NCBI RefSeq assembly: GCF_037890675.1
Contig: NZ_CP149574.1
Location: 558,001 to 622,000 of the forward strand
Direction of reading: 5' to 3'
DNA length: 64,000 nucleotides
Origin: Methylovirgula sp. 4M-Z18
Lineage (GTDB): Bacteria > Pseudomonadota > Alphaproteobacteria > Rhizobiales > Beijerinckiaceae
Under the pieces are notes generated by a model, which was not told the DNA's origin, searched no databases, and saw nothing but the letters and a program-made list of their open reading frames with translations. The position numbers and the translations under genes are program-made. Positions 1 through 8,555 of the stretch are shown piece after piece; positions within the stretch are counted from its first letter, which is position 1, and every line of letters begins with the position of its first letter.

Positions 1-2
1 TT

Positions 3-1478
3 TCGGAAGATGCGCTGGAGCAGAATGCGCGGCTGCTGGAAGGTGTGCTCGACGATTTCAGCGTCCGGGGCGAGATTATCCAGGTTCGCCCCGGCCCCGT
101 CGTGACGCTCTATGAACTCGAGCCGGCGCCGGGCATCAAATCCTCGCGCGTGATCGGTCTTGCCGACGACATCGCCCGCTCGATGAGCGCGATCTCGGCG
201 CGTGTCGCGGTCGTGTCGGGGCGCAATGCCATCGGCATCGAATTGCCGAACGCCAAGCGCGAGACCGTCTATTTGCGCGAACTTCTGGCATCTGAGGATT
301 TCGAGAAGAGCAAGCACAAACTGGCGATCGCGCTTGGCAAGACGATCGGCGGCGAACCGGTGATCGTCGATCTCGCCAAAATGCCGCATCTCCTGGTCGC
401 CGGTACGACGGGTTCGGGCAAATCGGTCGCCATCAACACGATGATCCTGTCGCTGCTCTACCGTCTGAAGCCGGAAGAATGCCGGCTGATCATGGTCGAT
501 CCGAAAATGCTGGAACTCTCTGTCTACGAGGGCATTCCGCATCTTCTCACCCCGGTCGTGACCGACGTGAAGAAAGCCGTCGTGGCCCTGAAATGGGCCG
601 TGCGCGAGATGGAGGATCGCTACAAGAAGATGGCCAAGGTCGGTGTGCGCAACATCGACAATTTCAATCAGCGCGTCGCGGAGGCCAAAGCCAAGGGCGA
701 GGTCATCACCCGCACGGTGCAGACCGGATTCGATCGCGAAACGGGCGAGGCGATCTACGAACACGAGGAGATGGATCTCTCCGTCCTGCCCTATATCGTC
801 GTGATCGTCGACGAAATGGCCGACATGATGATCCAGGTCGGCAAGGAGGTCGAAGGGACGATCCAGCGTCTCGCGCAAATGGCGCGCGCCGCCGGCATCC
901 ATCTCATCATGGCGACCCAGCGTCCGTCGGTGGACGTGGTGACGGGAACGATCAAGGCGAATTTCCCGACCCGCATTTCCTTCCAGGTCACGTCGAAGAT
1001 CGATAGCCGCACGATTCTGGGCGAGCAGGGGGCAGAGCAGCTCCTGGGGCAGGGCGACATGCTCTACATGGCCGGCGGCGGGCGCATCTCGCGCGTGCAC
1101 GGGCCGTTCGTCTCGGATCAGGAAGTCGAAAAGATCGTCGCGCATCTCAAAACCCAAGGCCAGCCCGATTATCTCGACGCGATCACCGCCGACGACGAGC
1201 TGGGCGAGGACGGCGCCGCGCCGGCGCCCGGGTCGATGGATGCGGAGGAATCCGGCGATCTTTACGACCGCGCCGTCGCCATCGTGCTGCGCGACAAGAA
1301 GTGCTCGACCAGCTACGTCCAGCGCCGTCTCTCGATCGGCTACAACAAGGCCGCCTCGCTCGTCGAGCGCATGGAGCAGGAAGGCGTCGTCGGCCCGGCC
1401 AATCATGCCGGCAAGCGCGAGATCCTCGTCGGAGGCGGCATTGACCGCGGCGCGTTCGATTTGGGCGCCGACGAGTGA
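3..1478 (+). CDS. ftsK: DNA translocase FtsK, C-terminal part (5' end outside window)
   Basis: This is the motor and DNA-reading part of FtsK, the septal ATPase that pumps chromosomal DNA and activates XerCD at dif during division. The frame is open from base 3, so the N-terminal membrane region lies upstream of the window. Visible are the Walker A motif GTTGSGKS (about base 402), the Walker B stretch [10 protein letters not shown] (about base 795), the ATQRPS motif, and a C-terminal winged-helix gamma domain beginning near [10 protein letters not shown], the part that recognises KOPS sites. It ends 43 bases before lolA, an arrangement familiar in Hyphomicrobiales. Identity is very secure; only the missing start limits it. 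Confidence 0.96.
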   Translation, partial: SEDALEQNARLLEGVLDDFSVRGEIIQVRPGPVVTLYELEPAPGIKSSRVIGLADDIARSMSAISARVAVVSGRNAIGIELPNAKRETVYLRELLASEDFEKSKHKLAIALGKTIGGEPVIVDLAKMPHLLVAGTTGSGKSVAINTMILSLLYRLKPEECRLIMVDPKMLELSVYEGIPHLLTPVVTDVKKAVVALKWAVREMEDRYKKMAKVGVRNIDNFNQRVAEAKAKGEVITRTVQTGFDRETGEAIYEHEEMDLSVLPYIVVIVDEMADMMIQVGKEVEGTIQRLAQMARAAGIHLIMATQRPSVDVVTGTIKANFPTRISFQVTSKIDSRTILGEQGAEQLLGQGDMLYMAGGGRISRVHGPFVSDQEVEKIVAHLKTQGQPDYLDAITADDELGEDGAAPAPGSMDAEESGDLYDRAVAIVLRDKKCSTSYVQRRLSIGYNKAASLVERMEQEGVVGPANHAGKREILVGGGIDRGAFDLGADE

Positions 1479-1521
1479 GATTTCGTCCCAGTCTTGCCAC
1501 ATCGAGTGGCTAACGCTCTAA

Positions 1522-2265
1522 ATGACTTTGGATGTTTCAAGACTGATCTGGCCGATGTTCCGACGCGCCCTCGTTATCTTATCCCTGTTGAGCCTCTGCG
1601 CATTGAGCGGTGCAGCCTTGGCGCAGCAAAACGCGCCCCTCAAGCTCATCCCACAAAAGCCGGCGCAGCAGGCGAAGCCGCCAGCGGCGAAGCCCGCGCC
1701 GGCCGCGCCCGTGTCGGCGAACGACATCATCGACAAGGCCAATGAAAGCCTCAATTCGATCACGACGCTGACGGCGGATTTCACCCAACTCGGGGCTGGC
1801 GGCGACCGGCTCGAGGGCAGGCTTCTCCTGCAGCGGCCGGGCCGTCTGCGCTTTGAATACCAGCCGCCGTCGAAACAATCGATCGTCGCCGACGGCACGA
1901 CCTTGGCGATGTACGACCTCAAGGTGAAGCAGCAGCCGGACAAATTGTTCATCAGTCAGACGCCGCTCAAATTCATCCTCGCCGATCACGTCGATCTGGG
2001 TCGCGATTTCAAAGTGGTGAAGGTAGAGAGCACGGCGAAAAATGCGGCCGTCACGGTCGAAGACACGATTACCGGCACCGGAACCTACCGGATCAAATTG
2101 CTGTTCGATCCGTCGACCTTCGCCTTGAAACAATGGATCATCACGGATCCGCAGGGCTATGAAACGGTAGTCTCGCTGTTCAACGTGGATCAGCTCACGC
2201 CGATCGATGCCGAGGAGTTCCGCATTGAGCCGAAGGGACTGCTCGATTTTTGGAAAAAAAATTGA
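1522..2265 (+). CDS. lolA: LolA-like outer-membrane lipoprotein carrier protein
   Basis: LolA is a periplasmic chaperone that carries lipoproteins from the LolCDE complex to the outer membrane. The 247-aa product has a signal peptide ending ALSGAALAQ, a Pro/Ala-rich linker, then the LolA fold with TADFTQ, the GRLRFEY segment and a C-terminal VDQLTPIDAEEFRI-type strand. An ATG at 1555 would place the signal peptide right at the N-terminus (MFRRALVILS) and is a good alternative start. The gene follows ftsK closely and a hairpin lies directly behind it. Family assignment is confident; start choice is not. Confidence 0.88.
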   Translation: MTLDVSRLIWPMFRRALVILSLLSLCALSGAALAQQNAPLKLIPQKPAQQAKPPAAKPAPAAPVSANDIIDKANESLNSITTLTADFTQLGAGGDRLEGRLLLQRPGRLRFEYQPPSKQSIVADGTTLAMYDLKVKQQPDKLFISQTPLKFILADHVDLGRDFKVVKVESTAKNAAVTVEDTITGTGTYRIKLLFDPSTFALKQWIITDPQGYETVVSLFNVDQLTPIDAEEFRIEPKGLLDFWKKN

Positions 2266-2267
2266 TT

Positions 2268-2292
2268 CCCTCTCCCGCGGAGCGGGAGAGGG
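2268..2292. terminator. Hairpin between convergent genes
   Basis: Perfect 10-bp inverted repeat: CCCTCTCCCG at 2268-2277 and CGGGAGAGGG at 2283-2292, with a 5-base loop. It follows the lolA stop codon by two bases and faces the convergent DUF1150 gene. There is no long T-run, so it may be a bidirectional terminator or a REP-like element. Confidence 0.5.
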
Positions 2293-2305
2293 GCACACAG
2301 CGGCA

Positions 2306-2557
2306 TCAATGCACGCTCACCGTCTGCAGTTCATGTTCCCAGGCATTGGCGATGGCGGCATCCTTGGAATCCGTCACCAGGATCGGCGTGCCGTCGGCCG
2401 AGAGCAGGGCGAACAATTGCACGCCGGGCCGAATCGCGGGAGCTTGCGGGAAGAGGCGGGTGAGATCTTCGGATTTCATCGCCTTCACATAGGCAACAGC
2501 GCCGCCGCCAAGCTGAGCCAGCTGCTCTTGCGTCATGGGGGAAACTTTGTTGATCAT
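2306..2557 (-). CDS. DUF1150 family protein
   Basis: An 83-aa protein matching the DUF1150 pattern: a short N-terminal helix region (MTQEQLAQLGGGAVAYV), then an acidic central part and a small strand-rich part with FALLSADGTPILVTD and DAAIANAWEHEL. The function of the family is unknown. It is typically next to an Hsp20 gene in alphaproteobacteria, as here, which suggests a stress role by association only. The start is supported by GAAGGAG just upstream of the ATG. It probably forms an operon with the Hsp20 gene 48 bases upstream. Confidence 0.85.
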   Translation of the reverse strand: MINKVSPMTQEQLAQLGGGAVAYVKAMKSEDLTRLFPQAPAIRPGVQLFALLSADGTPILVTDSKDAAIANAWEHELQTVSVH

Positions 2558-2605
2558 TGTATACTCCTTCGCGGCTCCTCATGAGCCCGCTGTGACGGTG
2601 CTGAC

Positions 2606-3034
2606 TTAGTCACGCACCGCGATGTCGATCTTCTTGATGATCCGCTGCGGCTCCGGCCGCACGAGGTCCACCGAAAGAAGGCCGTTGACGAGATCGGCAC
2701 CCAAAACCTGCATGCCTTCGGCCAGCAGGAACGCGCGCTGAAACTGCCGTGCCGCAATGCCGCGATGCAGGAACTGCCGGGTCTTGTCGTCCTGCTGGCG
2801 TCCGCGGATGACGAGCTGGCGCTCCTCGACCGTGATCTCCAATTGATCCTGCGTGAAACCGGCCACCGCCAGCGTGATGCGCAGGCGCTCGGGCTGATCT
2901 TCGGTTCGGGTGAGGCGCTCGATATTGTAGGGCGGATATCCGTCGCTGGTCGCCTTGGCAACTTGGTCCAAGGCCCGCTCGATATCATCAAAGCCGATCA
3001 GAAACGGCGAATTGAACACTGGCATGCGCGACAT
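2606..3034 (-). CDS. Hsp20/IbpA-type small heat-shock protein
   Basis: A 142-aa cytoplasmic small heat-shock protein, a holdase that keeps unfolding proteins soluble. It has the class-A N-terminus (FLIGFDDIERALD, then YPPYNIER) and an alpha-crystallin domain with LRITLAVAGF, ITVEERQLVIRG and a RAFLLAEGM strand. The C-terminal IxI anchor is represented by the IIKKIDIAV region. It lies upstream of DUF1150 on the same strand. No ROSE-type leader was resolved in the short 96-bp upstream gap. Confidence 0.92.
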   Translation of the reverse strand: MSRMPVFNSPFLIGFDDIERALDQVAKATSDGYPPYNIERLTRTEDQPERLRITLAVAGFTQDQLEITVEERQLVIRGRQQDDKTRQFLHRGIAARQFQRAFLLAEGMQVLGADLVNGLLSVDLVRPEPQRIIKKIDIAVRD

Positions 3035-3130
3035 GACGAAGCCCTCTCAGGCGCCTCGGATAGTTCGGAACCCAGAATGGCATTCCGGCGGAACCCCGCA
3101 GGCCGAATATGGCGAGGCGCGAGGGTGGAT

Positions 3131-4027
3131 TCAAGGGGTGCTCTGCGCCTTGGTCATAACGCTCCGGACGGCGTCGACACATTCCGGTGCCTCGTCGGCA
3201 AAATAGCGGTCGTTGAGCTCGATATTGAACAGGGCCTGGCGCGGAAACCGGCATTTTTTCGCCAGATCCGCCCAGGGAATCGAGCCACGACCAACGGTCA
3301 GATGGAGGTCGCCCGCGCCAAATGCGAGCCGTTCGGACTCGGAATAATAATACTCGTCGCGGTCCGGCCTGCCGAAGGAATCGTGCATATGCACGTGGTC
3401 GGCAAAGGGGGCGAGAGCCGCGGCTTCCTCGAGGAAATTTGCGCCAAGCTGGGTCGCGTGAATATAGCCGTGGCTGACATCGAATGTGGCGCGCACCTGC
3501 GGGTGGTTCACCGCCGCAAGCTCGCCGGCGAGTTCGCCCATCGAGGCCGTTGCGGTCAAATCGCTCCAAAGAAACAGATTTTCGACGCAGACGACCATCT
3601 GACGCGCCCTGGCCTCGTCCCCGCATCGCGCAAGATAGTCCCGTTGGCGGGCGTGGCCGTCCGCAACGCTGACGCCGGTTGCGGGACGGAAAATCGCTGT
3701 GTGAATCACCGCATGCACGGCGCCGGCTTCCGCTGCCAGATCGAGGCTGGCGCGAAAGACATCGAAATGGAGCGGCAAGCGCTCCGACGCGTCGCCGAAA
3801 TTGATCGACAGGGGCAGATGGGTGGAAAAGCCATACGGACGGTTGCGGCACGCTTCCAGCAGCCGGCGGCAGGCCAGCGGCCGGCGTTTGGCGCCCGCCA
3901 GCAGATCGAGCCAGTAGAAGGGCAATTCCACGCTGTCGAGACCGAGCTTGTCGAGCTTGTCCATTTGAGCGGCGAGGCCGGAAACATCCGGCGGGCCAGA
4001 AGGAGAGGTGAAGCCAATGCGAAACAT
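3131..4027 (-). CDS. Sugar phosphate isomerase/epimerase-like TIM-barrel protein
   Basis: A 298-aa xylose-isomerase-like TIM-barrel protein. Seen are an IGFTS first strand, CVENLFLW (metal-ligand Glu in strand 5 region), TFDVSHGYI and DHVHMHDSFG (Asp/His metal ligands), and FNIELNDRYF near the C-terminus. These suit a metal-dependent isomerase or epimerase of small sugars, but the substrate cannot be read from the sequence. There is no signal peptide, so it is cytoplasmic. It is transcribed away from the flavoprotein gene, and no pathway partner is adjacent. Confidence 0.75.
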   Translation of the reverse strand: MFRIGFTSPSGPPDVSGLAAQMDKLDKLGLDSVELPFYWLDLLAGAKRRPLACRRLLEACRNRPYGFSTHLPLSINFGDASERLPLHFDVFRASLDLAAEAGAVHAVIHTAIFRPATGVSVADGHARQRDYLARCGDEARARQMVVCVENLFLWSDLTATASMGELAGELAAVNHPQVRATFDVSHGYIHATQLGANFLEEAAALAPFADHVHMHDSFGRPDRDEYYYSESERLAFGAGDLHLTVGRGSIPWADLAKKCRFPRQALFNIELNDRYFADEAPECVDAVRSVMTKAQSTP

Positions 4028-4116
4028 CTTTTTCCTTGAAACTTGCGCGTATGAATCAGACCATGACTAGCGCGCGGAGCAATCGGTCGAGCTATTTTAT
4101 CGTGACTTTTGCCGTC

Positions 4117-4147
4117 ATTGCGAACCGCACTTGCGCGGGTTCGCAAT
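4117..4147 (+). terminator. Hairpin with short T-tract in the leader of the flavoprotein gene
   Basis: Perfect 10-bp stem, ATTGCGAACC (4117-4126) with GGTTCGCAAT (4138-4147), followed by ATTTTTG. A second palindrome, CTCGGGC-AG-GCCCGAG, lies at 4164-4179. Both are upstream of the start at 4234. No plus-strand gene ends here, so the pair could act as a leader attenuator or be repeat debris. Confidence 0.35.
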
Positions 4148-4233
4148 ATTTTTGAATACTCGGCTCGGGCAGGCCCGAGTTGAGCGCGAGTGCGGCGAAG
4201 CAATCAAGCAGTATCGAGGGCGAGGGACGGCCG

Positions 4234-5346
4234 ATGCAGGAGGGCAGGGCGATTGTCATCGGGGCGGGGCCGGCGGGGCTCGCCTGCGCCGCTGCGCTGC
4301 AATCAGCCGGCTTCTCCGCGATCGTACTGGAGAAGGCCGACGTGGTCGCATCGTCTTGGCGCCGCCACTATGATCGCCTCCACCTTCATACGCACCGGCG
4401 GCATTCGGGCCTGCCCGGCCTGCCAATGCCCTCACATTATCCGGCCTATCCATCTCGCGACGAGGTCGTCGCCTATTTCGAAGCCTATGCAGCGCATCAT
4501 CGGATCGCGCCGCGTTTCGGAACGAATGTGACACGCGTTCTGCGCGTCGCGAACTGGACCGTTGAGACGGATCAAGGCGCGTTCGCGGCAACCAACGTGG
4601 TCTTTGCGACAGGCTTCGCGAAGACGCCCGTCCATCCTGATATTCAGGGCGTCAAACATTTCGCTGGGCGCATGCTGCATTCACGGGATTATGCGAATGC
4701 AAATGGCTTTCGCGGGCAAAAAGTTCTTGTCGTCGGCTTCGGGAATTCCGGCGGTGAGATCGCGCTTGATCTGGCCGATGCCGGGGTCGACGTCGCGGTG
4801 TCGGTGCGCAGCCCGGTCAATGTCGTGCCGCGCGACCTTTTCGGCTTGCCGATACAAATCTGGGCAATCCTGCAACGACCGTTTCCACTTGCCCTTGTCG
4901 ATGCGATCAATGCGCCGATCCAGCGCATGAAAAACGGCGATCTGACGAAATACGGCCTACGTCGATCGTCGAAGGGGCCAATGACGCAGATCGCCCAAGA
5001 CCGTAAGATCCCGCTGATCGACGTAGGGACGATCAACCGGATCAAACAGGGCAGGATCGCCGTGAGGCTCGGCCTGTCACGGATTGACGGTGCGGAGGTC
5101 GTTTTCGAGGACGGCACGCACGAAACGTTCGATGCGATCATTTTTGCAACTGGCTACCGGGCCGATCTCAGCGCTCTGCTCCCCGATCATGGCGATGTGC
5201 TCGATGCCGCCGGCGCGCCACTCCTGTCGGGCAGGGCGACACAATACGAGGGCCTGTTCTTTTGCGGTTACGTGCCGGCATCAAGTGGCCAGCTGCGCGA
5301 GATCGGACGCGAGGCAGTGCAGATCGCACGGGCGATGTCCGCGTGA
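4234..5346 (+). CDS. Flavin-containing monooxygenase-like NAD(P)/FAD oxidoreductase
   Basis: A 370-aa flavoprotein. The FAD Rossmann motif VIGAGPAG begins at residue 8, a second nucleotide-binding motif VVGFGNSGGE lies near residue 170, and between them is FAGRMLHSRDY, which fits the FxGxxxHxxxY fingerprint of class B monooxygenases. A late IIFATGY motif is also present. Such enzymes oxygenate soft nucleophiles or ketones with NADPH and O2; the substrate is unknown. I placed the start at ATG 4234, preceded by GAGGGA, rather than the upstream ATG at 4180 whose extra 18 residues look non-coding. Confidence 0.82.
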   Translation: MQEGRAIVIGAGPAGLACAAALQSAGFSAIVLEKADVVASSWRRHYDRLHLHTHRRHSGLPGLPMPSHYPAYPSRDEVVAYFEAYAAHHRIAPRFGTNVTRVLRVANWTVETDQGAFAATNVVFATGFAKTPVHPDIQGVKHFAGRMLHSRDYANANGFRGQKVLVVGFGNSGGEIALDLADAGVDVAVSVRSPVNVVPRDLFGLPIQIWAILQRPFPLALVDAINAPIQRMKNGDLTKYGLRRSSKGPMTQIAQDRKIPLIDVGTINRIKQGRIAVRLGLSRIDGAEVVFEDGTHETFDAIIFATGYRADLSALLPDHGDVLDAAGAPLLSGRATQYEGLFFCGYVPASSGQLREIGREAVQIARAMSA

Positions 5347-5433
5347 GGCTCGTGCTCCCGCTGTCAGGCGAAGGCCATAATGTCGGCCAACCGTCGTCAC
5401 GATACGTCTAGTGAAGGACAGGCCTAAAATGGT

Positions 5434-5483
5434 CGTTGCAAAAAACAGGCGCAAAAATGTAATTTTAATCGGGAGATTTGCAA
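5434..5483. repeat. Imperfect direct repeat, copy A (downstream of DUF4268 gene)
   Basis: Begins CGTTGCAAAAAACAGGCGCA and continues as an A/T-rich stretch ending ATTTGCAA. The first 26 bases match the copy at 6661 in about 21 positions by eye, and the rest aligns more loosely. The two copies are in the same orientation on either side of the DUF4268 pseudogene. Confidence 0.5.
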
Positions 5484-5511
5484 CAAGAGCGCAAGTCCGC
5501 TATCAAGCAGC

Positions 5512-6524
5512 CTAAACAACCGGCCCTCGAGCTTCAGGCGCGTCTTCAGGTTGCCAGGCGTTCGCATCAAGTCCCTTAACCCGGTTCACGAACACACGGT
5601 ACAACTCGTTCAGTCGCGCGGCCAGCCAATCGTGCTGGCGAGGCCAATCCGCTCGATCCTCCGGATTAGTCTCGTTGAGCGGCGTCGATATCCGCGTGTC
5701 CCTCCCCTCGGGCAGTTCGTCCCAATCAAGAGCATAGCCGAGTTCCGCCTCGATTTCCGATTTCTGTTTATGGAGCAGATGGAAAAATGCTTTGGCGTCA
5801 GCATTGGAGATATAAAGCTCCGCACGCACCTGTCGTTTCGCTCGCACCATCACAGCGCTGACCATAAATCGGCTGCGCCCGATTGGATAGGACATCCAGG
5901 ATTGTGGTTGCGGCTTGCGTTCTCTCGCCAGTGGACCACCCTTCGCCATCAGGACGCTGCCCAATGCACTCCAGTAATCCAATTGTAGCGCCTTGGTGCT
6001 GGTAGGCTCAGCCTCGTCGATTGCTCGTGCGGCCTGCGTGACGAGTTTGTTCCAGTTGTTAGGCTTGGACACAATGTTGAAGCGGGGTGCGGCCGGCGAT
6101 TGGCCTATTCTCCAAAGCTCTACCTCCACTCCAAAGAACCGGAAGGTTTCGTCGGTGATGCGGTTCAACCAATGAGTGTGGAGCGGTGTTCTTCGGTAAA
6201 TCGGGCGGCAATCCAAACGATCGTTACGGCCTCTAGGCCAGAGGCATAAGTCAACAATTGCCCAAGATGAGAATGGTCAGTGCGCTCAAGCTGATTCTCA
6301 ATTAGCACCCAAGCATTGGTGCCGATGTCCTTACATAGTATGTCGGCACGAAACGGCCCTACCGCTCTTTCTAGCGCTTCTAATTCGAGCTCAAGCCCGA
6401 GCGCTTCGCCAAGTGTGGAAAGGTTTTCTTCGCGCGCTAGCCACGGCGTGAAATGAGATGATTCACTCATCCAGATATCACGAAGCTCGATCCTTTCGAG
6501 CTTACCGAGATTATATGTGCTCAT
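5512..6524 (-). pseudogene. DUF4268 domain protein, split by a frameshift
   Basis: Two overlapping frames together make a normal DUF4268-type protein of about 338 aa. The first part starts at ATG 6524 behind GAAGGGGGA (MSTYNLGKLERIELRDIW) and carries a PD-(D/E)XK-like nuclease pattern: ADILCKD, then VLIENQLERTDHSHLGQ. It runs into TGA after HRSTLIG. The second part resumes in another frame at WLNRITDETFRFFGVEVELW, where the first should continue. Loss of one base near 6170-6175 explains it (CTC-AT-TGG where CTC-NNN-TGG is expected). The family's function is not established; the nuclease-like fold suggests DNA metabolism or defence. A sequencing error would restore the gene. Confidence 0.8.
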
Positions 6525-6660
6525 ACTTCCCCCTTCATAATCCATATCCAATATCCATTGGAATGAGTCAGTGCAAACCAGGCGCGAAGCTGCCTAGCTG
6601 TCGCAGATCCCCTGACTTTCGGCGCAGGTGAACCGAGCGTTGAAATCGCCGAATCTTCAT

Positions 6661-6710
6661 CGTCGCAAAAGTCAGGTGCAAAAGTGATATTTTGCGGGGA
6701 TTTTTGCGAT
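6661..6710. repeat. Imperfect direct repeat, copy B (upstream of DUF4268 gene)
   Basis: Begins CGTCGCAAAAGTCAGGTGCA and ends in TTTTTGCGAT. It is the partner of the copy at 5434. The two bracket a unit of roughly 1.2 kb containing only the DUF4268 gene. They could be remnants of an insertion boundary or of duplicated promoter DNA. Confidence 0.5.
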
Positions 6711-6816
6711 GGGATGGAGGCTCTCTTCTGACCGCCTGGTGCCGATAAGCCGATGGGTAGCAACCCGCCCCCAAGCGGAAATTCAAACTGATCCACTCCC
6801 GAAGTGGCAAAAAAAA

Positions 6817-6849
6817 TTGACAAATTTGCAATAAGAACATATAGTGAAC
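6817..6849 (+). promoter_or_regulatory. Sigma70-type promoter overlapped by a LexA-type SOS box
   Basis: TTGACA at 6817-6822, a 17-base spacer, then TATAGT at 6840-6845: close to the ideal housekeeping promoter. Overlapping the -10 is GAAC-ATATAGT-GAAC at 6835-6849, exactly GAAC-N7-GAAC. That is the reverse complement of GTTC-N7-GTTC, the direct-repeat LexA operator known in alphaproteobacteria. The geometry would let LexA block RNA polymerase. The sequence match is direct; LexA control is inferred. Confidence 0.65.
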
Positions 6850-6873
6850 ATTTGTTTTGGCAAGGAATTACAA

Positions 6874-7344
6874 ATGCACCATCTGGAAAACCGACGCACG
6901 AAAGACAGTTGCCAGGCGGAGGGCGCGCATGCCGGGTGGGATACGTTCAAGGACGAGATGGATCGCGCGATGGAGCAGATGTGAGCAGCGCATCGGTCTT
7001 TTCCAAGGCCGGAAAAGCCAGCCGTCCACTTCAATTTCAAAGCCATCGAATATGGGTTGGCGTCGCAGATCAACGCGCGCGACGCGCTTTGCTGGTCGCT
7101 GAGCTTCGGCGGCCTCGACAGTGACAGCGCCGAGGTCGGGAGCATGACGAACAAGCTCGCGCTCGCGGCGCAAAACGCGGCCAAGCACCTGACGTATTCG
7201 CAGTCGGTTGTCGAAATTCGCGTGCTTATACGTGCATGGCGGCGCGACCTGCGGGGGCCGATTGGTAGGCATGTGAACGGTTTTTGGGAACGAACTGATA
7301 GCGAGAATATATCATATTATTCAATACCTTATGTGCATATTTGA
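6874..7344 (+). pseudogene. Possible SOS-controlled small gene interrupted by one TGA
   Basis: Downstream of the promoter/LexA box, ATG 6874 has AAGGA seven bases upstream. The frame reads 36 codons to a TGA at 6982, then stays open in the same frame to 7344, about 156 codons in all. Stretches such as WDTFKDEMDRAMEQM before the stop, and HFNFKAIEYGLASQINARDA with LALAAQNAAKHL after it, look protein-like, but I recognise no family. It could be a decayed gene with a nonsense mutation, a short 36-aa product, or chance. The rest of 6525-7487 holds the direct-repeat copy and nothing else I can support. Confidence 0.3.
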
Positions 7345-7487
7345 CGGACGTGCGGGGCAACTTGTGCGCCTGTCGGGCAGAAAACGATCGATCCGGAGTG
7401 CTTGCCAGTATTCGTCAAACCATGGATAGATCCGCTTTATTTGGCGGCGAACTCCGTGCCGGGCAATGAATTTTGAGGGGGGCGATA

Positions 7488-8507
7488 ATGCGGCATTTGG
7501 TTTCTGTTCTGGCGCTTCTGTGTGTTGCGTCCCCGTTGGCCGCCCGCGCCGAAGAGCCGATGAGCGGCGCATTCACGGCGAACCGTTCCTGCCCGGCCTT
7601 TCAATCGATCCGCAATCAGACCAACCCCGGCAATGTCGCCGTCGCGTCCGGGCAGCACTATGTCCTGCATGCGGGCAATAAGCCCAACCCCACCTATTAC
7701 CGCATCGATATCGATGGCGCACAGCCCGTGCAGCGCTGGGTGGCGGTGGATTGCGGTACGGTCAATGAGGCGAGCGACACATCGGCGCCGGGCGCCCCTG
7801 CCGCGCCCGCAACGCCTCCAGCCGCCCGCAATGCCGGCGCCAATGCCGCTTACGTCTTCGCAGTATCCTGGCAGGCCGCTTTCTGTGAAGGCCTGCCGGG
7901 CAAGGCCGAATGCCAGACGCAATCGCCTTCCCGCTATGACGCGACCCATTTCACCTTGCATGGCCTATGGCCGCAGCCGCGCGGCAACGCCTATTGCGGC
8001 GTGCCGCAGCAGGATGTCCAGGCTGACAAGAACCACCAATGGGATCAATTACGCGAACCGGACCTGTCGCCCGCCACACGCCAGGCGTTGCAGCAGGCGA
8101 TGCCAGGCACCCAATCTTATCTGGAGCGGCACGAATGGGCAGAACACGGGTCGTGCTTCTTCGAAAAATCGGCGGATGCCTATTTCGCCCGGGAAGTGGC
8201 GCTCATCGGCCAGCTCAACACTTCGCCGGTGCAAAAGCTGTTCGCCGACAATATCGGTAAGCAGGTTCAGACGAGCGATATCCGCGCCGCCTTCGATCAG
8301 GCCTTCGGTCCGGGCGCGGGCGACCGGGTGCATGTGTCCTGCCGCCGGTTCGGCAATCGCCGCGTGATCACTGAGGTGGACATGAACCTGCAAGGTCTCG
8401 TCGGCGACAATCCATCGCTCTCAAGCCTTCTCGCCAATGCCGATCCGACCGATCCCGGCTGCCCGTGGGGGATTGTCGATCCGGTCGGCGGCAGTTCACG
8501 CTGGTGA
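7488..8507 (+). CDS. Secreted ribonuclease T2 family protein
   Basis: A 339-aa RNase I-like enzyme that would cleave RNA non-specifically in the periplasm or outside the cell. It has a signal peptide (MRHLVSVLALLCVASPLAARA), an N-terminal domain of about 110 residues, then the T2 domain with both catalytic signatures: THFTLHGLWPQ (CAS I) and ERHEWAEHGSC (CAS II), whose histidines and glutamate catalyse transphosphorylation. Several cysteines suit disulfides. The start at ATG 7488 follows a GAGGGG site. It is a single gene, separated from the convergent dehydrogenase by a hairpin. Confidence 0.93.
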   Translation: MRHLVSVLALLCVASPLAARAEEPMSGAFTANRSCPAFQSIRNQTNPGNVAVASGQHYVLHAGNKPNPTYYRIDIDGAQPVQRWVAVDCGTVNEASDTSAPGAPAAPATPPAARNAGANAAYVFAVSWQAAFCEGLPGKAECQTQSPSRYDATHFTLHGLWPQPRGNAYCGVPQQDVQADKNHQWDQLREPDLSPATRQALQQAMPGTQSYLERHEWAEHGSCFFEKSADAYFAREVALIGQLNTSPVQKLFADNIGKQVQTSDIRAAFDQAFGPGAGDRVHVSCRRFGNRRVITEVDMNLQGLVGDNPSLSSLLANADPTDPGCPWGIVDPVGGSSRW

Positions 8508-8521
8508 TAAGAGGGCTGACC

Positions 8522-8548
8522 GGACCGCGACCGGGAGGGTCACGGTCC
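8522..8548. terminator. Hairpin between convergent genes
   Basis: GGACCGCGACC at 8522-8532 pairs with GGTCACGGTCC at 8538-8548 (one mismatch), followed by TTTGGTCTT. It lies between the RNase T2 stop and the end of the hydroxyacid dehydrogenase gene, so it could serve both strands. Confidence 0.5.
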
Positions 8549-8555
8549 TTTGGTC

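Noticed and set aside
2268-2292. Relation of the CCCTCTCCCG hairpin to the three-way-junction repeat at 34299
   Set aside because: They share only a short pyrimidine-rich run; the architecture differs and no common ends are seen.
5434-6710. CRISPR-like reading of the two direct repeats
   Set aside because: Only two imperfect copies 1.2 kb apart, with no spacer array or cas genes.
6568-6840. 90-codon minus-strand frame upstream of the DUF4268 gene
   Set aside because: It runs through the direct repeat and promoter region and lacks protein character.
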